Assembly: GCF_018687615.1 (NCBI RefSeq)
Contig: NZ_CP061299.1
Span: 620,001-684,000, forward strand
DNA from: Polynucleobacter sp. MWH-CaK5
Lineage (GTDB): Bacteria; Pseudomonadota; Gammaproteobacteria; Burkholderiales; Burkholderiaceae
DNA length: 64,000 nucleotides
Direction: 5' to 3'
Part shown: positions 16,671-25,585 of the stretch, one piece after another
How positions within the stretch are numbered: the stretch's first letter is position 1
Layout: each line of letters begins with the position of its first letter
Notes under the pieces: generated by a model
The model's input: only the letters and a program-made list of their open reading frames with translations
The model's database searches: none
Told to the model about the DNA's origin: nothing
Made by a program: the position numbers and the translations under genes

Positions 16671-17855
16671 ATGCTAAAACTTGATAATCATTCCTCTGGA
16701 CGCCACTTTTTGCACATTCCAGGCCCAAGTCCTGCGCCGGCACGTGTATTAAGAGCAATCAGCTTTCAAACCATCGACCATCGTGGTCCTGAGTTTGGTC
16801 AGTTGGGTCTGAAGTTATTGGCGGACATGCAGAAGATTTTCAAGACCAAGCATCCTGTGATCATTTACCCATCATCTGGAACGGGTGCATGGGAAGCAGC
16901 TTTGGTAAATACTTTGTCAGCCGGTGACCACGTGTTGATGTATGAAACTGGTCAATTCGCGACTTTGTGGCAAAAGTTGGCTGATCGTTTGGGCATCAAA
17001 ACAGAATTCTTAGGTAAGCCAGGTGCAGAAGGTTGGCGCTATGGTGTTGATGCAGCCATGATTGAAGAGCGCTTGAAGGCTGATACTTCACACCAAATCA
17101 AAGCGGTGTGTGTGGTTCACAACGAAACATCCACTGGTGTGACTTCAAATATTGCAGCAGTCAGAAAAGCCATCGATGCAGCCAAGCATCCTGCTTTGTT
17201 GATGGTGGATACGATTTCAGGTTTGGCTTCAGCTGATTACCGCCATGATGAGTGGGGCGTTGATGTGACTGTGAGTGGTTCACAAAAAGGTTTGATGTTG
17301 CCACCAGGTTTGGGTTTCAATGCCTTGTCACCTAAAGCATTAGAAGCAAATAAAACAGCTAATTTGCCAAAAGCATTTTGGGCATGGGACGAGATTCTAG
17401 AGTCCAATAAAACTGGCTATTGGCCAACCACACCGTCTACTAATTTGTTGTACGGTTTGCATGAAGCCTTGGACATGATTTTGACTGAAGGTCTAGACAA
17501 TGTATTTGCCCGCCATCAACGTTTGGCCAAAGCATGTCGTGCAGCGGTTGAGGCATGGGGCTTAGAGGTTCAATGTAAAGACCCAGCCGTTTATTCACCG
17601 GTATTGACTGGTGTGGTCACGCCTGAAGGTGTGGATGCTGACAAGTTAAGAAAATTGATTCACGAAAGATACAACCTTTCATTGGGCACAGGTCTTGGCA
17701 AAGTCAAAGGCAAGATGTTCCGCATTGGCCACTTGGGTGACTGTAATGAATTGGCCTTGTTGGGCGCTTTGAGTGGTTGCGAAATGGGTATGAAAGCATT
17801 TGGCATCAAGTTAAAAGGTAGTGGAGTTGTGGCAGCACAAGACTTATTGCTTTAA
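16671..17855 (+). CDS. Class V aminotransferase (serine/alanine-glyoxylate type)
   Basis: A 394-residue PLP enzyme of the alanine/serine-glyoxylate aminotransferase group. Features are the N-terminal HIPGPSPAPARVL, the substrate/PLP loop PSSGTGAWEAAL, HNETSTGV and the PLP lysine near K206 in VSGSQKGLMLPPG. Glyoxylate, or a related 2-oxoacid, is the probable amino acceptor. Aspartate-glyoxylate enzymes (BhcA) are in the same family, but none of the other beta-hydroxyaspartate cycle genes are here. It is divergent from the GntR gene and followed 21 bases later by a GlcG-like gene. I chose the ATG at 16671, which has GAGTGAGA upstream; a GTG four codons earlier is also open. Confidence 0.92.
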   Translation: MLKLDNHSSGRHFLHIPGPSPAPARVLRAISFQTIDHRGPEFGQLGLKLLADMQKIFKTKHPVIIYPSSGTGAWEAALVNTLSAGDHVLMYETGQFATLWQKLADRLGIKTEFLGKPGAEGWRYGVDAAMIEERLKADTSHQIKAVCVVHNETSTGVTSNIAAVRKAIDAAKHPALLMVDTISGLASADYRHDEWGVDVTVSGSQKGLMLPPGLGFNALSPKALEANKTANLPKAFWAWDEILESNKTGYWPTTPSTNLLYGLHEALDMILTEGLDNVFARHQRLAKACRAAVEAWGLEVQCKDPAVYSPVLTGVVTPEGVDADKLRKLIHERYNLSLGTGLGKVKGKMFRIGHLGDCNELALLGALSGCEMGMKAFGIKLKGSGVVAAQDLLL

Positions 17856-17876
17856 AAGATTGGGGATGGAGGAGAC

Positions 17877-18290
17877 ATGAAACAAAAACCATACCTCACC
17901 AAAGCAGACGTTGATGTGTTGTTGCAAGCAGCGAATGATTTTGCAGATAAAAACCAATTCGCTGTTTCCATTGCGGTTGTGGATGACGGCGGTCATCTAT
18001 TAGGTTTTACGAGAAGAGATGACTGTCCGGCTGTCTCAGCTTCAATCGCTCAAGAAAAAGCCCGATCTTCAGCTTTGGGCAGAAAAGAAAGCAAAGCCTA
18101 CGAAGACATGATCAATGGTGGGCGCATTGCCTATTTATCAGTACCTGTCTTGCAGGGAATGTTAGAAGGTGGCGTGAACATTGTTCATGATGGTCACACG
18201 ATTGGGGCGATTGGCGTTTCTGGCGTTAAATCGAACCAAGATGCTGAAGTGGCCAAAGCAGGCATTGCTGCGTGGCAAGCCCAGCACTGA
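17877..18290 (+). CDS. GlcG/HbpS family protein
   Basis: A 137-residue cytosolic protein of the GlcG/HbpS (DUF336) family. The pattern is canonical: LTKADVDVLLQAANDFADKN, then IAVVDDGGHLLGFTRRDD, then the C-terminal GAIGVSGVKSNQDAEVAKAGI. Family members are found in glycolate oxidase operons (glcG) and some bind heme. The biochemical role is not settled. It directly follows the aminotransferase gene with a GGAGGAG Shine-Dalgarno sequence and is probably co-transcribed. Its presence strengthens the link of this block to glycolate- or glyoxylate-like metabolism. Confidence 0.9.
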   Translation: MKQKPYLTKADVDVLLQAANDFADKNQFAVSIAVVDDGGHLLGFTRRDDCPAVSASIAQEKARSSALGRKESKAYEDMINGGRIAYLSVPVLQGMLEGGVNIVHDGHTIGAIGVSGVKSNQDAEVAKAGIAAWQAQH

Positions 18291-18421
18291 TCCAAATCAA
18301 ATAAAGTCTTATCTTTCGGTCAAACTGAGCCTCAACTCAGGTAAGAACCGCCGAAGAAAGCACTGAAGCGTTTAAAATACTAGGCTATTAGAAACATCGA
18401 AGAAACCTAGAGCAAAAAACC

Positions 18422-19198
18422 ATGGCCAGTTACAACACCGAAACAGTTCTGAGCGTTAAGCATTGGAACGACACATTATTTAGCTTCACCACCACCAGAA
18501 ATAAAAGCCTGCGCTTTCGCAATGGTCATTTCTTGATGATTGGCTTAGAAGTTGAAGGCAAGCCTTTGGTGAGAGCCTACAGTGTGGCGAGTGCCAACTA
18601 CGAAGAGCACCTTGAGTTTTTAAGTATCAAAGTTGAAAACGGCCCATTAACTTCACGTCTACAAAATATCAAAGTAGGAGATCCTATTTTGGTGAGTGAA
18701 AAGTCTGTTGGTACTTTGGTGATTGATGATTTGAATCCTGGTAAGAATCTGTACTTGTTCAGCACTGGCACAGGTTTAGCGCCATTCATGAGCATCATCC
18801 GCGACCCTGACACTTATGAACGCTTTGAAAAAGTGGTGTTGATCCATGGTGTGCGTTTGGTCAGCGAGTTGGCTTATGAAGATTACATCAAGAACGAATT
18901 ACCGAATGACGAATTCTTGGGTGAGATGGTTCGTGAAAAATTGATTTATTACCCAACAGTCACAAGAGAAGCATTCAAGCACACAGGTCGTTTAACCACT
19001 GCGATTGAAAATGGTCAATTGTTCAAGGACATTGGTTTGCCACCATTGGATCCGGCGAATGATCGCGGCATGATTTGTGGCAGCCCATCCATGCTCAAAG
19101 AGATTTCAGAAATGCTTGATGCCAAAGGTTTCAAGGTGTCACCAAGCCTTGGTCAATTGGGTGACTACGTTTACGAGAGAGCGTTTGTGGAAAAGTAA
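18422..19198 (+). CDS. fpr: Ferredoxin-NADP+ reductase
   Basis: A 258-residue flavoenzyme of the bacterial plant-type ferredoxin/flavodoxin-NADP reductase group, which exchanges electrons between NADPH and ferredoxin or flavodoxin. The FAD motif RAYSVAS is near residue 56, NADP-binding LFSTGTGLAPFMSIIRD follows, and MICGSPSM is the typical late nucleotide motif. The C-terminus YVYERAFVEK matches the subclass I form, whose aromatic residue near the end is followed by a short tail. The length is typical of Fpr. A 131-base gap separates it from the GlcG gene, so it may have its own promoter. A strong terminator follows. Confidence 0.93.
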   Translation: MASYNTETVLSVKHWNDTLFSFTTTRNKSLRFRNGHFLMIGLEVEGKPLVRAYSVASANYEEHLEFLSIKVENGPLTSRLQNIKVGDPILVSEKSVGTLVIDDLNPGKNLYLFSTGTGLAPFMSIIRDPDTYERFEKVVLIHGVRLVSELAYEDYIKNELPNDEFLGEMVREKLIYYPTVTREAFKHTGRLTTAIENGQLFKDIGLPPLDPANDRGMICGSPSMLKEISEMLDAKGFKVSPSLGQLGDYVYERAFVEK

Positions 19199-19221
19199 AA
19201 ATATCTTTTCTAGAAAAAATA

Positions 19222-19259
19222 AAATGCCCTCATTTGAATTAAATCGAGGGCATTTTTAT
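19222..19259. terminator. Strong terminator after fpr
   Basis: AAATGCCCTC (19222-19231) pairs with GAGGGCATTT (19246-19255) over a 14-base loop. T-rich sequence follows on the plus strand and A-rich sequence precedes it, so it can work in both directions. Confidence 0.85.
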
Positions 19260-19375
19260 TGATACTTGTCTTATATATTCCTATTTAACTCATTTATGCT
19301 GCACTGCGAGTTGACCCGTTTATTTTGTTTAAGTATGCTGATTTTCAGTAGTTAAACAAACCGAATGAGGGATAT

Positions 19376-20524
19376 ATGCGAAACAATGACGATAAGCAGT
19401 ATCTAGGTAGTTTTGGACGAAGAAAAATTATGCGTGCTGGCACATATTCAATTGCCGCACTTGCCTCAGGAGGTTTGTTTGGATCGCGTATAGCGATTGC
19501 AAAACCTTTGGGCACTAAAGTTCCTGAAGTTGATCGCTTGGCAGTTAGAGTGGTGACGGATTCTTATCATCACGCATTTGAACGATCGACCAAGATTGGT
19601 TCTCTTGAAATTCAAAGATTTGGTTTCAGTGTTACTAAAGAGCCACCCAAGCGTACCTTGCAAAATGAATGGGGTCTCGCTTGGCACATCGAATCTCAAC
19701 AGGGCAATGAGACCAAGCAAGTATTGTTTGACTTTGCCTACACATCAGAAACACTTTTAAATAATATGGGATTATTAGGCATTGATCCATCTAAGCTTGA
19801 TGCCATCGTTCTGAGTCACGGCCATTACGATCACTTTGGCGGTATGGTTGGATTTCTGCAGGCCACCAAAGGAAAGTTAAAAAAAGACTTACCTTTCTAT
19901 CTGGGCGGAGAGGAATGTTTTTGCACACGTGAGTTGAATGTGCCGGGTAACCCTGGAAACTTCGGCGCAATGGATCGTGAGGCAATTAAACAAGCTGGTT
20001 TGGTTGTTACCTTTGCAGGTAAGCCTTCGATATTGGCTTCGCATGGTTTTACAACTGGCTTTATTCCAGCGGAAAGTTTTGAGAAGGTTTTATCGCCAAC
20101 TCGGATGTCTGTTGGAATTCAGTTGGGATTAGGTTGTGCACCTGAGAAAGTGAATCCAGCGAAAAAGACTGCCACATCTGTTCCTGATGATTTTGAACAT
20201 GAGCAAACCACCATTTACAACGTTAAAGGCAAAGGTTTGGTGATCATGACGTCCTGTGGTCACCGTGGTGTAGTTAATACTGTGAAAGCTGCGATCAAGG
20301 TGTCAGGCATTAACAAAGTTCATGCCATCATGGGTGGATTCCACTTGGCTCCTCATGCTCCTGAGTATTTACAGCAAACCGTGGCCAGTCTCAAGGAATT
20401 TAATCCAGACTTTTTAATACCGATGCACTGTAGTGGAGAAGCATTTATCTCAATGGCGGCGGCTGAGTTTGGACCTAAATTTATTCGTTCTTCGAACGGC
20501 TCACGTTATATTTTTAACGCTTAA
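19376..20524 (+). CDS. Tat-exported metallo-beta-lactamase-fold hydrolase (COG1237-like)
   Basis: A 382-residue protein. The first 45 residues look like a twin-arginine signal: FGRRKIMRAG, then a hydrophobic stretch ending near SRIAIAKP. The body is a metallo-beta-lactamase fold of the dihydropterin-synthase-like group (COG1237). The dinuclear metal motif is SHGHYDHFGG near residue 143, and later parts include MTSCGHRGVVNT, MGGFHLAPH and IPMHCSGEAF. Substrate is unknown. Well-studied relatives are cytosolic, so export is notable. It stands alone between two terminators and has an AT-rich upstream region with GAGGGATAT before the ATG. Confidence 0.85.
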   Translation: MRNNDDKQYLGSFGRRKIMRAGTYSIAALASGGLFGSRIAIAKPLGTKVPEVDRLAVRVVTDSYHHAFERSTKIGSLEIQRFGFSVTKEPPKRTLQNEWGLAWHIESQQGNETKQVLFDFAYTSETLLNNMGLLGIDPSKLDAIVLSHGHYDHFGGMVGFLQATKGKLKKDLPFYLGGEECFCTRELNVPGNPGNFGAMDREAIKQAGLVVTFAGKPSILASHGFTTGFIPAESFEKVLSPTRMSVGIQLGLGCAPEKVNPAKKTATSVPDDFEHEQTTIYNVKGKGLVIMTSCGHRGVVNTVKAAIKVSGINKVHAIMGGFHLAPHAPEYLQQTVASLKEFNPDFLIPMHCSGEAFISMAAAEFGPKFIRSSNGSRYIFNA

Positions 20525-20536
20525 GTAGCACTTTGT

Positions 20537-20578
20537 AAAAAACCTCAAAAGTGTGTTGATGCACTTTTGAGGTTTTTT
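20537..20578. terminator. Terminator after the metallohydrolase gene
   Basis: AACCTCAAAAGTG (20541-20553) pairs perfectly with CACTTTTGAGGTT (20562-20574). The stem is flanked by A and T runs and is bidirectional in form, serving the hydrolase and possibly the tRNA-Ser on the other strand. Confidence 0.88.
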
Positions 20579-20588
20579 CTTTTATAAC

Positions 20589-20679
20589 TGGCGGAGAAAG
20601 CGGGATTCGAACCCGCGGTAGGCTATGAACCTACGCACGCTTTCCAGGCGTGTGACTTAAACCACTCATCCATCTCTCC
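20589..20679 (-). tRNA. tRNA-Ser(GGA)
   Basis: On the minus strand GGAGAGA pairs with TTTCTCC to give the acceptor stem (one G-T wobble), with G73 and an encoded CCA. The anticodon loop CTGGAAA gives GGA, which reads serine UCC/UCU. A long variable arm (CGTAGG..CCTACC) and the T loop GTTCGAATC are present, as in class II tRNAs. It is 91 bases with CCA. The gene lies between fabI and the metallohydrolase gene. Confidence 0.96.
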
Positions 20680-20692
20680 GTGCAAGAGCGTC

Positions 20693-20698
20693 ATTATA
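20693..20698 (-). promoter_or_regulatory. -10 box of tRNA-Ser
   Basis: A perfect TATAAT on the minus strand, 13 bases upstream of the tRNA 5' end. Transcription would begin about seven bases before the tRNA. I see no good -35 box. Confidence 0.5.
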
Positions 20699-20723
20699 CG
20701 CCCCTGTGTTTTTAATGGATGGC

Positions 20724-21512
20724 TTACTCAGCCTCGGCCATACCGCCTACAACGTGGCTAAAGCCTCCGTCTACGTAGGTGATTTCGCCAGTGATGCCGC
20801 CTGCTAGGTCAGACATCAAGAATGCAGCAGCATTGCCAACGTCTTCAATGGTTACGTTGCGACGCAAAGGAGCATTCGCTTCAACGAAATCCAAAATCTT
20901 GCCAAAACCTTTGATGCCTGAAGCAGCCAAAGTCTTGATTGGGCCAGCAGAGATGCCGTTACAACGAACACCTTTAGGACCTACTGAATTGGCTAAGTAA
21001 CGCACGCTGGCTTCAAGTGATGCTTTTGCCAAGCCCATGGTGTTGTAGTTAGGCACCACCATTTGTGAGCCAAGGTAAGTCAAAGTCAATAAAGCTGACT
21101 TGTCGTTCAACATTGGTAGCGCAGCTTTGGCCATTGCAGGGAAGCTATAAGCTGAGATGTCATGAGCAATCTTGAAAGACTCTCTTGAAAGACCGTCTAA
21201 GAAGTCACCAGCGATGGCTTCGCGTGGGGCAAAGCCAATGGAATGGATCAAACCGTCGAATTTGGGCCATGTGGCTGATAAATCGGCAAAAAGCTTGTCA
21301 ATTTGCTCATCACTACCCACATCGCAGTCAAAAATCAGGGTGCTATTGAATTCAGAAGCAAATTCAGTGATTCGGTCTTTAAAACGATCGCCCACGTAGG
21401 TGAAGGCTAATTCTGCGCCTTCGCGGTGGCAAGCCTTGGCAATGCCATAAGCGATTGAACGGTTAGAAAGTAGACCTGTTAGGACGATTTTTTTACCGGT
21501 TAAGAAACCCAT
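20724..21512 (-). CDS. fabI: Enoyl-[acyl-carrier-protein] reductase, NADH-type
   Basis: A 262-residue short-chain dehydrogenase-fold enzyme that reduces the enoyl-ACP double bond in the last step of each fatty-acid elongation round. FabI hallmarks are [17 protein letters not shown] at the cofactor site, [29 protein letters not shown] and the active-site Y-x6-K in [10 protein letters not shown]. The C-terminal [11 protein letters not shown] is also typical. The length matches E. coli FabI (262). It is preceded by AAGGAAGC and stands alone, divergent from yejA. This is a core gene and the call is very secure. Confidence 0.96.
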   Translation of the reverse strand: MGFLTGKKIVLTGLLSNRSIAYGIAKACHREGAELAFTYVGDRFKDRITEFASEFNSTLIFDCDVGSDEQIDKLFADLSATWPKFDGLIHSIGFAPREAIAGDFLDGLSRESFKIAHDISAYSFPAMAKAALPMLNDKSALLTLTYLGSQMVVPNYNTMGLAKASLEASVRYLANSVGPKGVRCNGISAGPIKTLAASGIKGFGKILDFVEANAPLRRNVTIEDVGNAAAFLMSDLAGGITGEITYVDGGFSHVVGGMAEAE

Positions 21513-21532
21513 TTTTGCTTCCTTTTTTCTTT

Positions 21533-21562
21533 TTGCTGAATTTGTGAATGTCTAATTACAAT
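21533..21562 (+). promoter_or_regulatory. Probable promoter of yejA
   Basis: TTGCTG (21533-21538), an 18-base spacer and TACAAT (21557-21562). The chosen yejA ATG at 21571 is eight bases further on with no Shine-Dalgarno sequence, so the message may be leaderless. Confidence 0.5.
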
Positions 21563-21570
21563 TGTCACAC

Positions 21571-23454
21571 ATGCAGATGATTAGACCCTTACTTTTACCC
21601 CTCATTTTAAGCTTGTCAGTTTTGACGGGGTGGAGTGTCTCAACAGCTGCCTTGGCCGCTCACGGCTTTGCCCAGTATGGCGACTTGCAATATCCCCCTG
21701 GCTTTAAGCATTTTTCATATGTGAATTCAAATGCTCCCCAGGGTGGAACTTTGTATCTTCCTAATCCTGATCGCAGGACCAGTTTCGACAAATTTAACCC
21801 TTTTTCAATGAAGGGTGTTGCTGCACCAGGCGTTGCTCAATTGATGTTTGAAAGCTTGTTGATTGGTAGTGCTGATGAGGTGGCTTCTTCTTATGGGCTT
21901 TTGGCAGAAGATGTCAGTTTGGCTAAAGATCAATTGAGTGTGACTTTTCGCTTAAACCCATTGGCCCGCTTTAATGACAATTCTCCGGTATTGGCCAAAG
22001 ACGTCAAATACTCTTTTGACACTCTGATGAGTAAATTGGCCAGCCCGCAATTCAGAACAGTTTATGCGGATGTCAAACAAGCTGTGATCCTGTCTGAGCG
22101 AGTGATTCGTTTTGACTTTCATCGTAAAAATACCGAGTTGCCACTGTTGGTTGGATCAATGCCTATCTTCTCTGAAAAATGGGGCAAGGATGCACACGGT
22201 GCCGGAAAACCATTCAATCAATTCACTTTTGAAAAACCAATTGGCAGTGGCCCATACTTGATCGAGAGTTATGACATTGGTAAAAACATCGTGTTCAAGA
22301 AAAACCCAGAGTATTGGGGCGCCAAACTGAATGTCCGCGTTGGCTTTTTTAACTTTGAAAAAGTTTCTTATCGTTTATACAAAGATGACACGGCAAGGAT
22401 AGAAGCTTTCAAAGCAGGTGAGTTCGACACATTGGTTGAGTACCGAGCCAAGAACTGGGCCAAGAGTTATGTTGGACCTAAGTTCAGGGATGGCACTTTA
22501 AAAAAACAACATTTCCAGCATCGCAACGGAGCGGGGATGCAAGGCTTTGTGATGAATACGCGTCATCCGATATTTAAAGATCAGCGTGTTCGTCAAGCTT
22601 TGACCTTGGCATTGGATTTTGAGTGGATGAACCGTCAACTCTTTTATGGTCAATACCACCGCATTGACAGTTACTTCTCGAACAGTGAGTTGGGCGCCTC
22701 TTTTGAGGCCGGTGGTTTGCCAAGCGCCCAAGAGCGAAAATTATTAGAGCCTTTGCAAAAAGCCTATCCTCAGCATTTCCCAAAGAATGCATTGGGCCCA
22801 ATGCTCTTGCCTGTGAGCACTGAGGAACCTTCAAGCTTGCGCCAAAACCTCAGAAAAGCCAGAGAGTTACTCGCACAAGCTGGTTGGGTCTACAAGGATG
22901 GCGCTTTAAGAAATGTCCAAGGACAAGCATTTCGTTTTGAGTTCATGGACGATGGTGGTGCCATGTCTCGTTTGGTGTCTGCGTATGTGCGCAATCTTGA
23001 AAAGCTTGGTATGAAGGTGGATATTAGAACCACTGATTACGCTTTATATCAAAAACGTCTAGAAGAATTTGATTTTCAAATGACCAGCATGAAGTTCCCT
23101 GATTCGCAAAGTCCTGGTAATGAATTGTGGGATCGTTATGGCAGTCAATCTGCCACTACCAAGGGATCCGACAATATTCTTGGGGTGCAATCTCCCGTGG
23201 TTGATGCGTTGATCTCATCGATTGTGAAAGCGCAGACCAGAAAAGATCTGATCACGGCCACCAGAGCTTTGGACAGAGTATTGACTCACAGCTATTACAT
23301 CGTGCCGCATTGGTACAGTGCCACGCATCGAGTGGCATATAAATCAGATATGGGGTTTTCAATCCCGCCGAATTATTTCGCAGCTGAATCATGGATTCTT
23401 TCCACCTGGTGGCGCAATCCTCCGTCAAATTCTCAAGCAGGAGCTGGGCGATGA
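21571..23454 (+). CDS. yejA: Periplasmic oligopeptide-binding protein YejA
   Basis: A 627-residue SBP_bac_5-type receptor of an ABC peptide importer. A signal peptide spans about residues 1-30 (ending at AALAAHGF). The mature N-terminus has the YejA-type pattern YPPGFKHFSYVNSNAPQGGTLYLP. The later GSGPYLIESYDIGKNIVFKKNPEYWG and RVRQALTLALDFEWMNRQLF are characteristic. E. coli YejABEF imports peptides including microcin C. Natural cargo here is unknown. I chose the ATG at 21571, nine bases inside the longest frame. It heads a tightly overlapped operon: its stop overlaps the yejB start. Confidence 0.93.
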   Translation: MQMIRPLLLPLILSLSVLTGWSVSTAALAAHGFAQYGDLQYPPGFKHFSYVNSNAPQGGTLYLPNPDRRTSFDKFNPFSMKGVAAPGVAQLMFESLLIGSADEVASSYGLLAEDVSLAKDQLSVTFRLNPLARFNDNSPVLAKDVKYSFDTLMSKLASPQFRTVYADVKQAVILSERVIRFDFHRKNTELPLLVGSMPIFSEKWGKDAHGAGKPFNQFTFEKPIGSGPYLIESYDIGKNIVFKKNPEYWGAKLNVRVGFFNFEKVSYRLYKDDTARIEAFKAGEFDTLVEYRAKNWAKSYVGPKFRDGTLKKQHFQHRNGAGMQGFVMNTRHPIFKDQRVRQALTLALDFEWMNRQLFYGQYHRIDSYFSNSELGASFEAGGLPSAQERKLLEPLQKAYPQHFPKNALGPMLLPVSTEEPSSLRQNLRKARELLAQAGWVYKDGALRNVQGQAFRFEFMDDGGAMSRLVSAYVRNLEKLGMKVDIRTTDYALYQKRLEEFDFQMTSMKFPDSQSPGNELWDRYGSQSATTKGSDNILGVQSPVVDALISSIVKAQTRKDLITATRALDRVLTHSYYIVPHWYSATHRVAYKSDMGFSIPPNYFAAESWILSTWWRNPPSNSQAGAGR

Positions 23455-24533
23455 ACAGTGCTTTGTGGAGATACATTGCTCGAAGAATCTTATTGATGAT
23501 TCCAACACTGTTGGGCGTCATCACTTTGACATTTGCAGTAATTCAATTTGTACCAGGCGGTCCTGTTGAGCAAATGATGTTAGAGCTCAAAGGTCGGGGT
23601 GATGCCAGCGTTGCTGCGGTTGAATCATCAGGTGGTGGTAACTTTTATCGAGGTCGCCAAGGCATTGATGAAGAGCGTCTGAAAGAAATCAAAGCGCTGT
23701 ATGGATTTGATCAGCCTCTTTGGGAGCGTTACGTCAATATGTTGGGTCGCTTTGCCATGTTTGATTTGGGCCAGAGTTATTACCAACACAAAAGTGTGGG
23801 AGATCTTGTTTTGTCAAAAATGCCTGTCTCGATCAGTTTGGGGCTTTGGACATTTTTGATCACGTATCTGATATCAATTCCATTGGGTATTAAAAAAGCG
23901 GTGCGTGCTGGTACTCGTTTTGATACGGCAACCAGTGTGGTGATTTTGATTGGCTACGCCATCCCAGGATTTGTATTGGGTGTTCTATTACTGGTTCTGT
24001 TCGGCGGCGGTAGTTTCTTCCAGCTATTTCCTCTAAGAGGTTTGACTTCAGATAACTGGGCAGAGCTCAGCTTGATTGGCAAAGTCATGGATTACTTTTG
24101 GCATTTGGTTTTGCCGATCACTGCATCCGTGTTGGGTAATTTTGCCGTGATCACCATGCTCACCAAAAACTCTTTTTTAGAAGAGATACGCAAGCAATAT
24201 GTGATCACTGCCAGAGCCAAAGGTTTGAGTGAAGACAAGGTGCTTTGGAAGCATGTCTTCCGTAATGCGATGATTCCTTTGGTCACAGGTTTCCCTTCCG
24301 CGTTCATTGGAGCCTTCTTCACGGGTTCACTGTTGATTGAAACTTTATTCTCTCTAGATGGCTTGGGACTCTTATCTTATGAAGCGGTCATGAAAAGAGA
24401 CTATCCAGTGGTTTTAGGTACTTTGTATTTATTTACCTTGATTGGTTTATTCACCAAATTAATTTCTGACATTGCTTATGTCTTGGTCGATCCCCGTATT
24501 CAGTTTGATAGTCAATCGGGAGGGCGCTCATGA
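23451..24533 (+). CDS. yejB: Peptide ABC transporter permease YejB
   Basis: A 360-residue inner-membrane permease of the DppB/OppB type. It opens with WRYIARRILLMIPTLLGVITLTFAVIQFVPGGP, the classic first helix of this group. The YejB-specific loop of about 60 residues follows, then helices with the EAA-like loop ITARAKGLSEDKVLWKHVFRNAMIPL. I chose the ATG at 23451, which overlaps the yejA stop in ATGA and has GGAG upstream. The longer frame that begins in yejA is not supported. The 3' end overlaps yejE by four bases, so the subunits are probably translationally coupled. Confidence 0.95.
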   Translation: MNSALWRYIARRILLMIPTLLGVITLTFAVIQFVPGGPVEQMMLELKGRGDASVAAVESSGGGNFYRGRQGIDEERLKEIKALYGFDQPLWERYVNMLGRFAMFDLGQSYYQHKSVGDLVLSKMPVSISLGLWTFLITYLISIPLGIKKAVRAGTRFDTATSVVILIGYAIPGFVLGVLLLVLFGGGSFFQLFPLRGLTSDNWAELSLIGKVMDYFWHLVLPITASVLGNFAVITMLTKNSFLEEIRKQYVITARAKGLSEDKVLWKHVFRNAMIPLVTGFPSAFIGAFFTGSLLIETLFSLDGLGLLSYEAVMKRDYPVVLGTLYLFTLIGLFTKLISDIAYVLVDPRIQFDSQSGGRS

Positions 24534-25585
24534 AAAAGGGATGGCTTCACCAATTGAAAGAAAGTGATCAGTGGGCTAGATTCAAGGCCAATCGTTTGGG
24601 CTACTGGAGTTTGTGGATCTTCACCAGTTTGTTCGTCTTGAGTTTATTTGCCGAGTTGATTGCCAATGATCGACCCATCTTGGTCAGCTACCAAGGGAGC
24701 TTGTATGCCCCGATTGTGAAGGATTATCCGGAAACCACTTTTGGTGGAGATTTCCCAACACCCACTGATTACCTAGATCCTGACATTAAAAAAACATTCA
24801 GCAAAAAAGGTAATTGGGCGATTTACCCCTTGATCACTTATCGCTACGACACACTCAATTACTTTGCCAAGGAACCAAACCCAGCTTCTCCATCGCGAGA
24901 CAATTTATTGGGAACTGATGATCGAGGCAGAGACGTGGTAGCGAGGTTGATTTACGGTTTTCGTTTATCAGTCTTGTTTGGTTTGTGTCTCACCATCATC
25001 GGTGTGGCCATTGGCGTATTGACTGGCGCAGTGATGGGCTACTTTGGCGGCAAAGTGGATTTGGTTTCTCAGCGCATCATTGAGGTTTGGAGTTCCATGC
25101 CTGAGCTCTATTTGCTGATCATTTTTGCATCGATCTTTGCGCCGAGCGTTGGTTTACTGATCATCTTGTTGTCTCTTTTTGGATGGATGGGTTTATCGGA
25201 TTATGTCCGTGCAGAGTTCTTGAAAAATAGATCTTTGGAATATGTCAGAGCAGCTCAAGCGCTCGGTTTATCCAGTCAACAAATCATGTGGCGCCACATT
25301 CTGCCAAACAGCTTAACGCCCGTGATCACATTTTTACCATTCCGCATGAGTGGCGCCATTTTGGCTTTGACGAGTTTGGACTTTTTAGGTTTGGGTGTTC
25401 CTGCAGATCAGGCCAGCTTGGGTGAGTTGTTAGCCCAAGGCAAAGCCAACTTAGATGCTTGGTGGATTTCTTTATCGACCTTTTTGGTATTGGCGGGTAC
25501 TTTGATGCTATTGACGTTCATGGGTGATGCCATGCGTGATGCCTTTGACACGCGCCGTGCGAAAGCAGTGAAGGTGGCAGCATGA
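24530..25585 (+). CDS. yejE: Peptide ABC transporter permease YejE
   Basis: A 351-residue permease, partner of YejB. One N-terminal helix (WSLWIFTSLFVLSLFAELIAND) precedes a periplasmic segment of about 100 residues that is typical of YejE and contains YDTLNYFAKEPNPASPSRDN. The DppC-type core then follows, from LLGTDDRGRDVVARLIYGFR to the EAA loop VRAAQALGLSSQQIMWRHILPNSL. The start overlaps the yejB stop (ATGA) and the stop overlaps the yejF start (ATGA). Length and order match the E. coli operon. Confidence 0.95.
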   Translation: MKKGWLHQLKESDQWARFKANRLGYWSLWIFTSLFVLSLFAELIANDRPILVSYQGSLYAPIVKDYPETTFGGDFPTPTDYLDPDIKKTFSKKGNWAIYPLITYRYDTLNYFAKEPNPASPSRDNLLGTDDRGRDVVARLIYGFRLSVLFGLCLTIIGVAIGVLTGAVMGYFGGKVDLVSQRIIEVWSSMPELYLLIIFASIFAPSVGLLIILLSLFGWMGLSDYVRAEFLKNRSLEYVRAAQALGLSSQQIMWRHILPNSLTPVITFLPFRMSGAILALTSLDFLGLGVPADQASLGELLAQGKANLDAWWISLSTFLVLAGTLMLLTFMGDAMRDAFDTRRAKAVKVAA

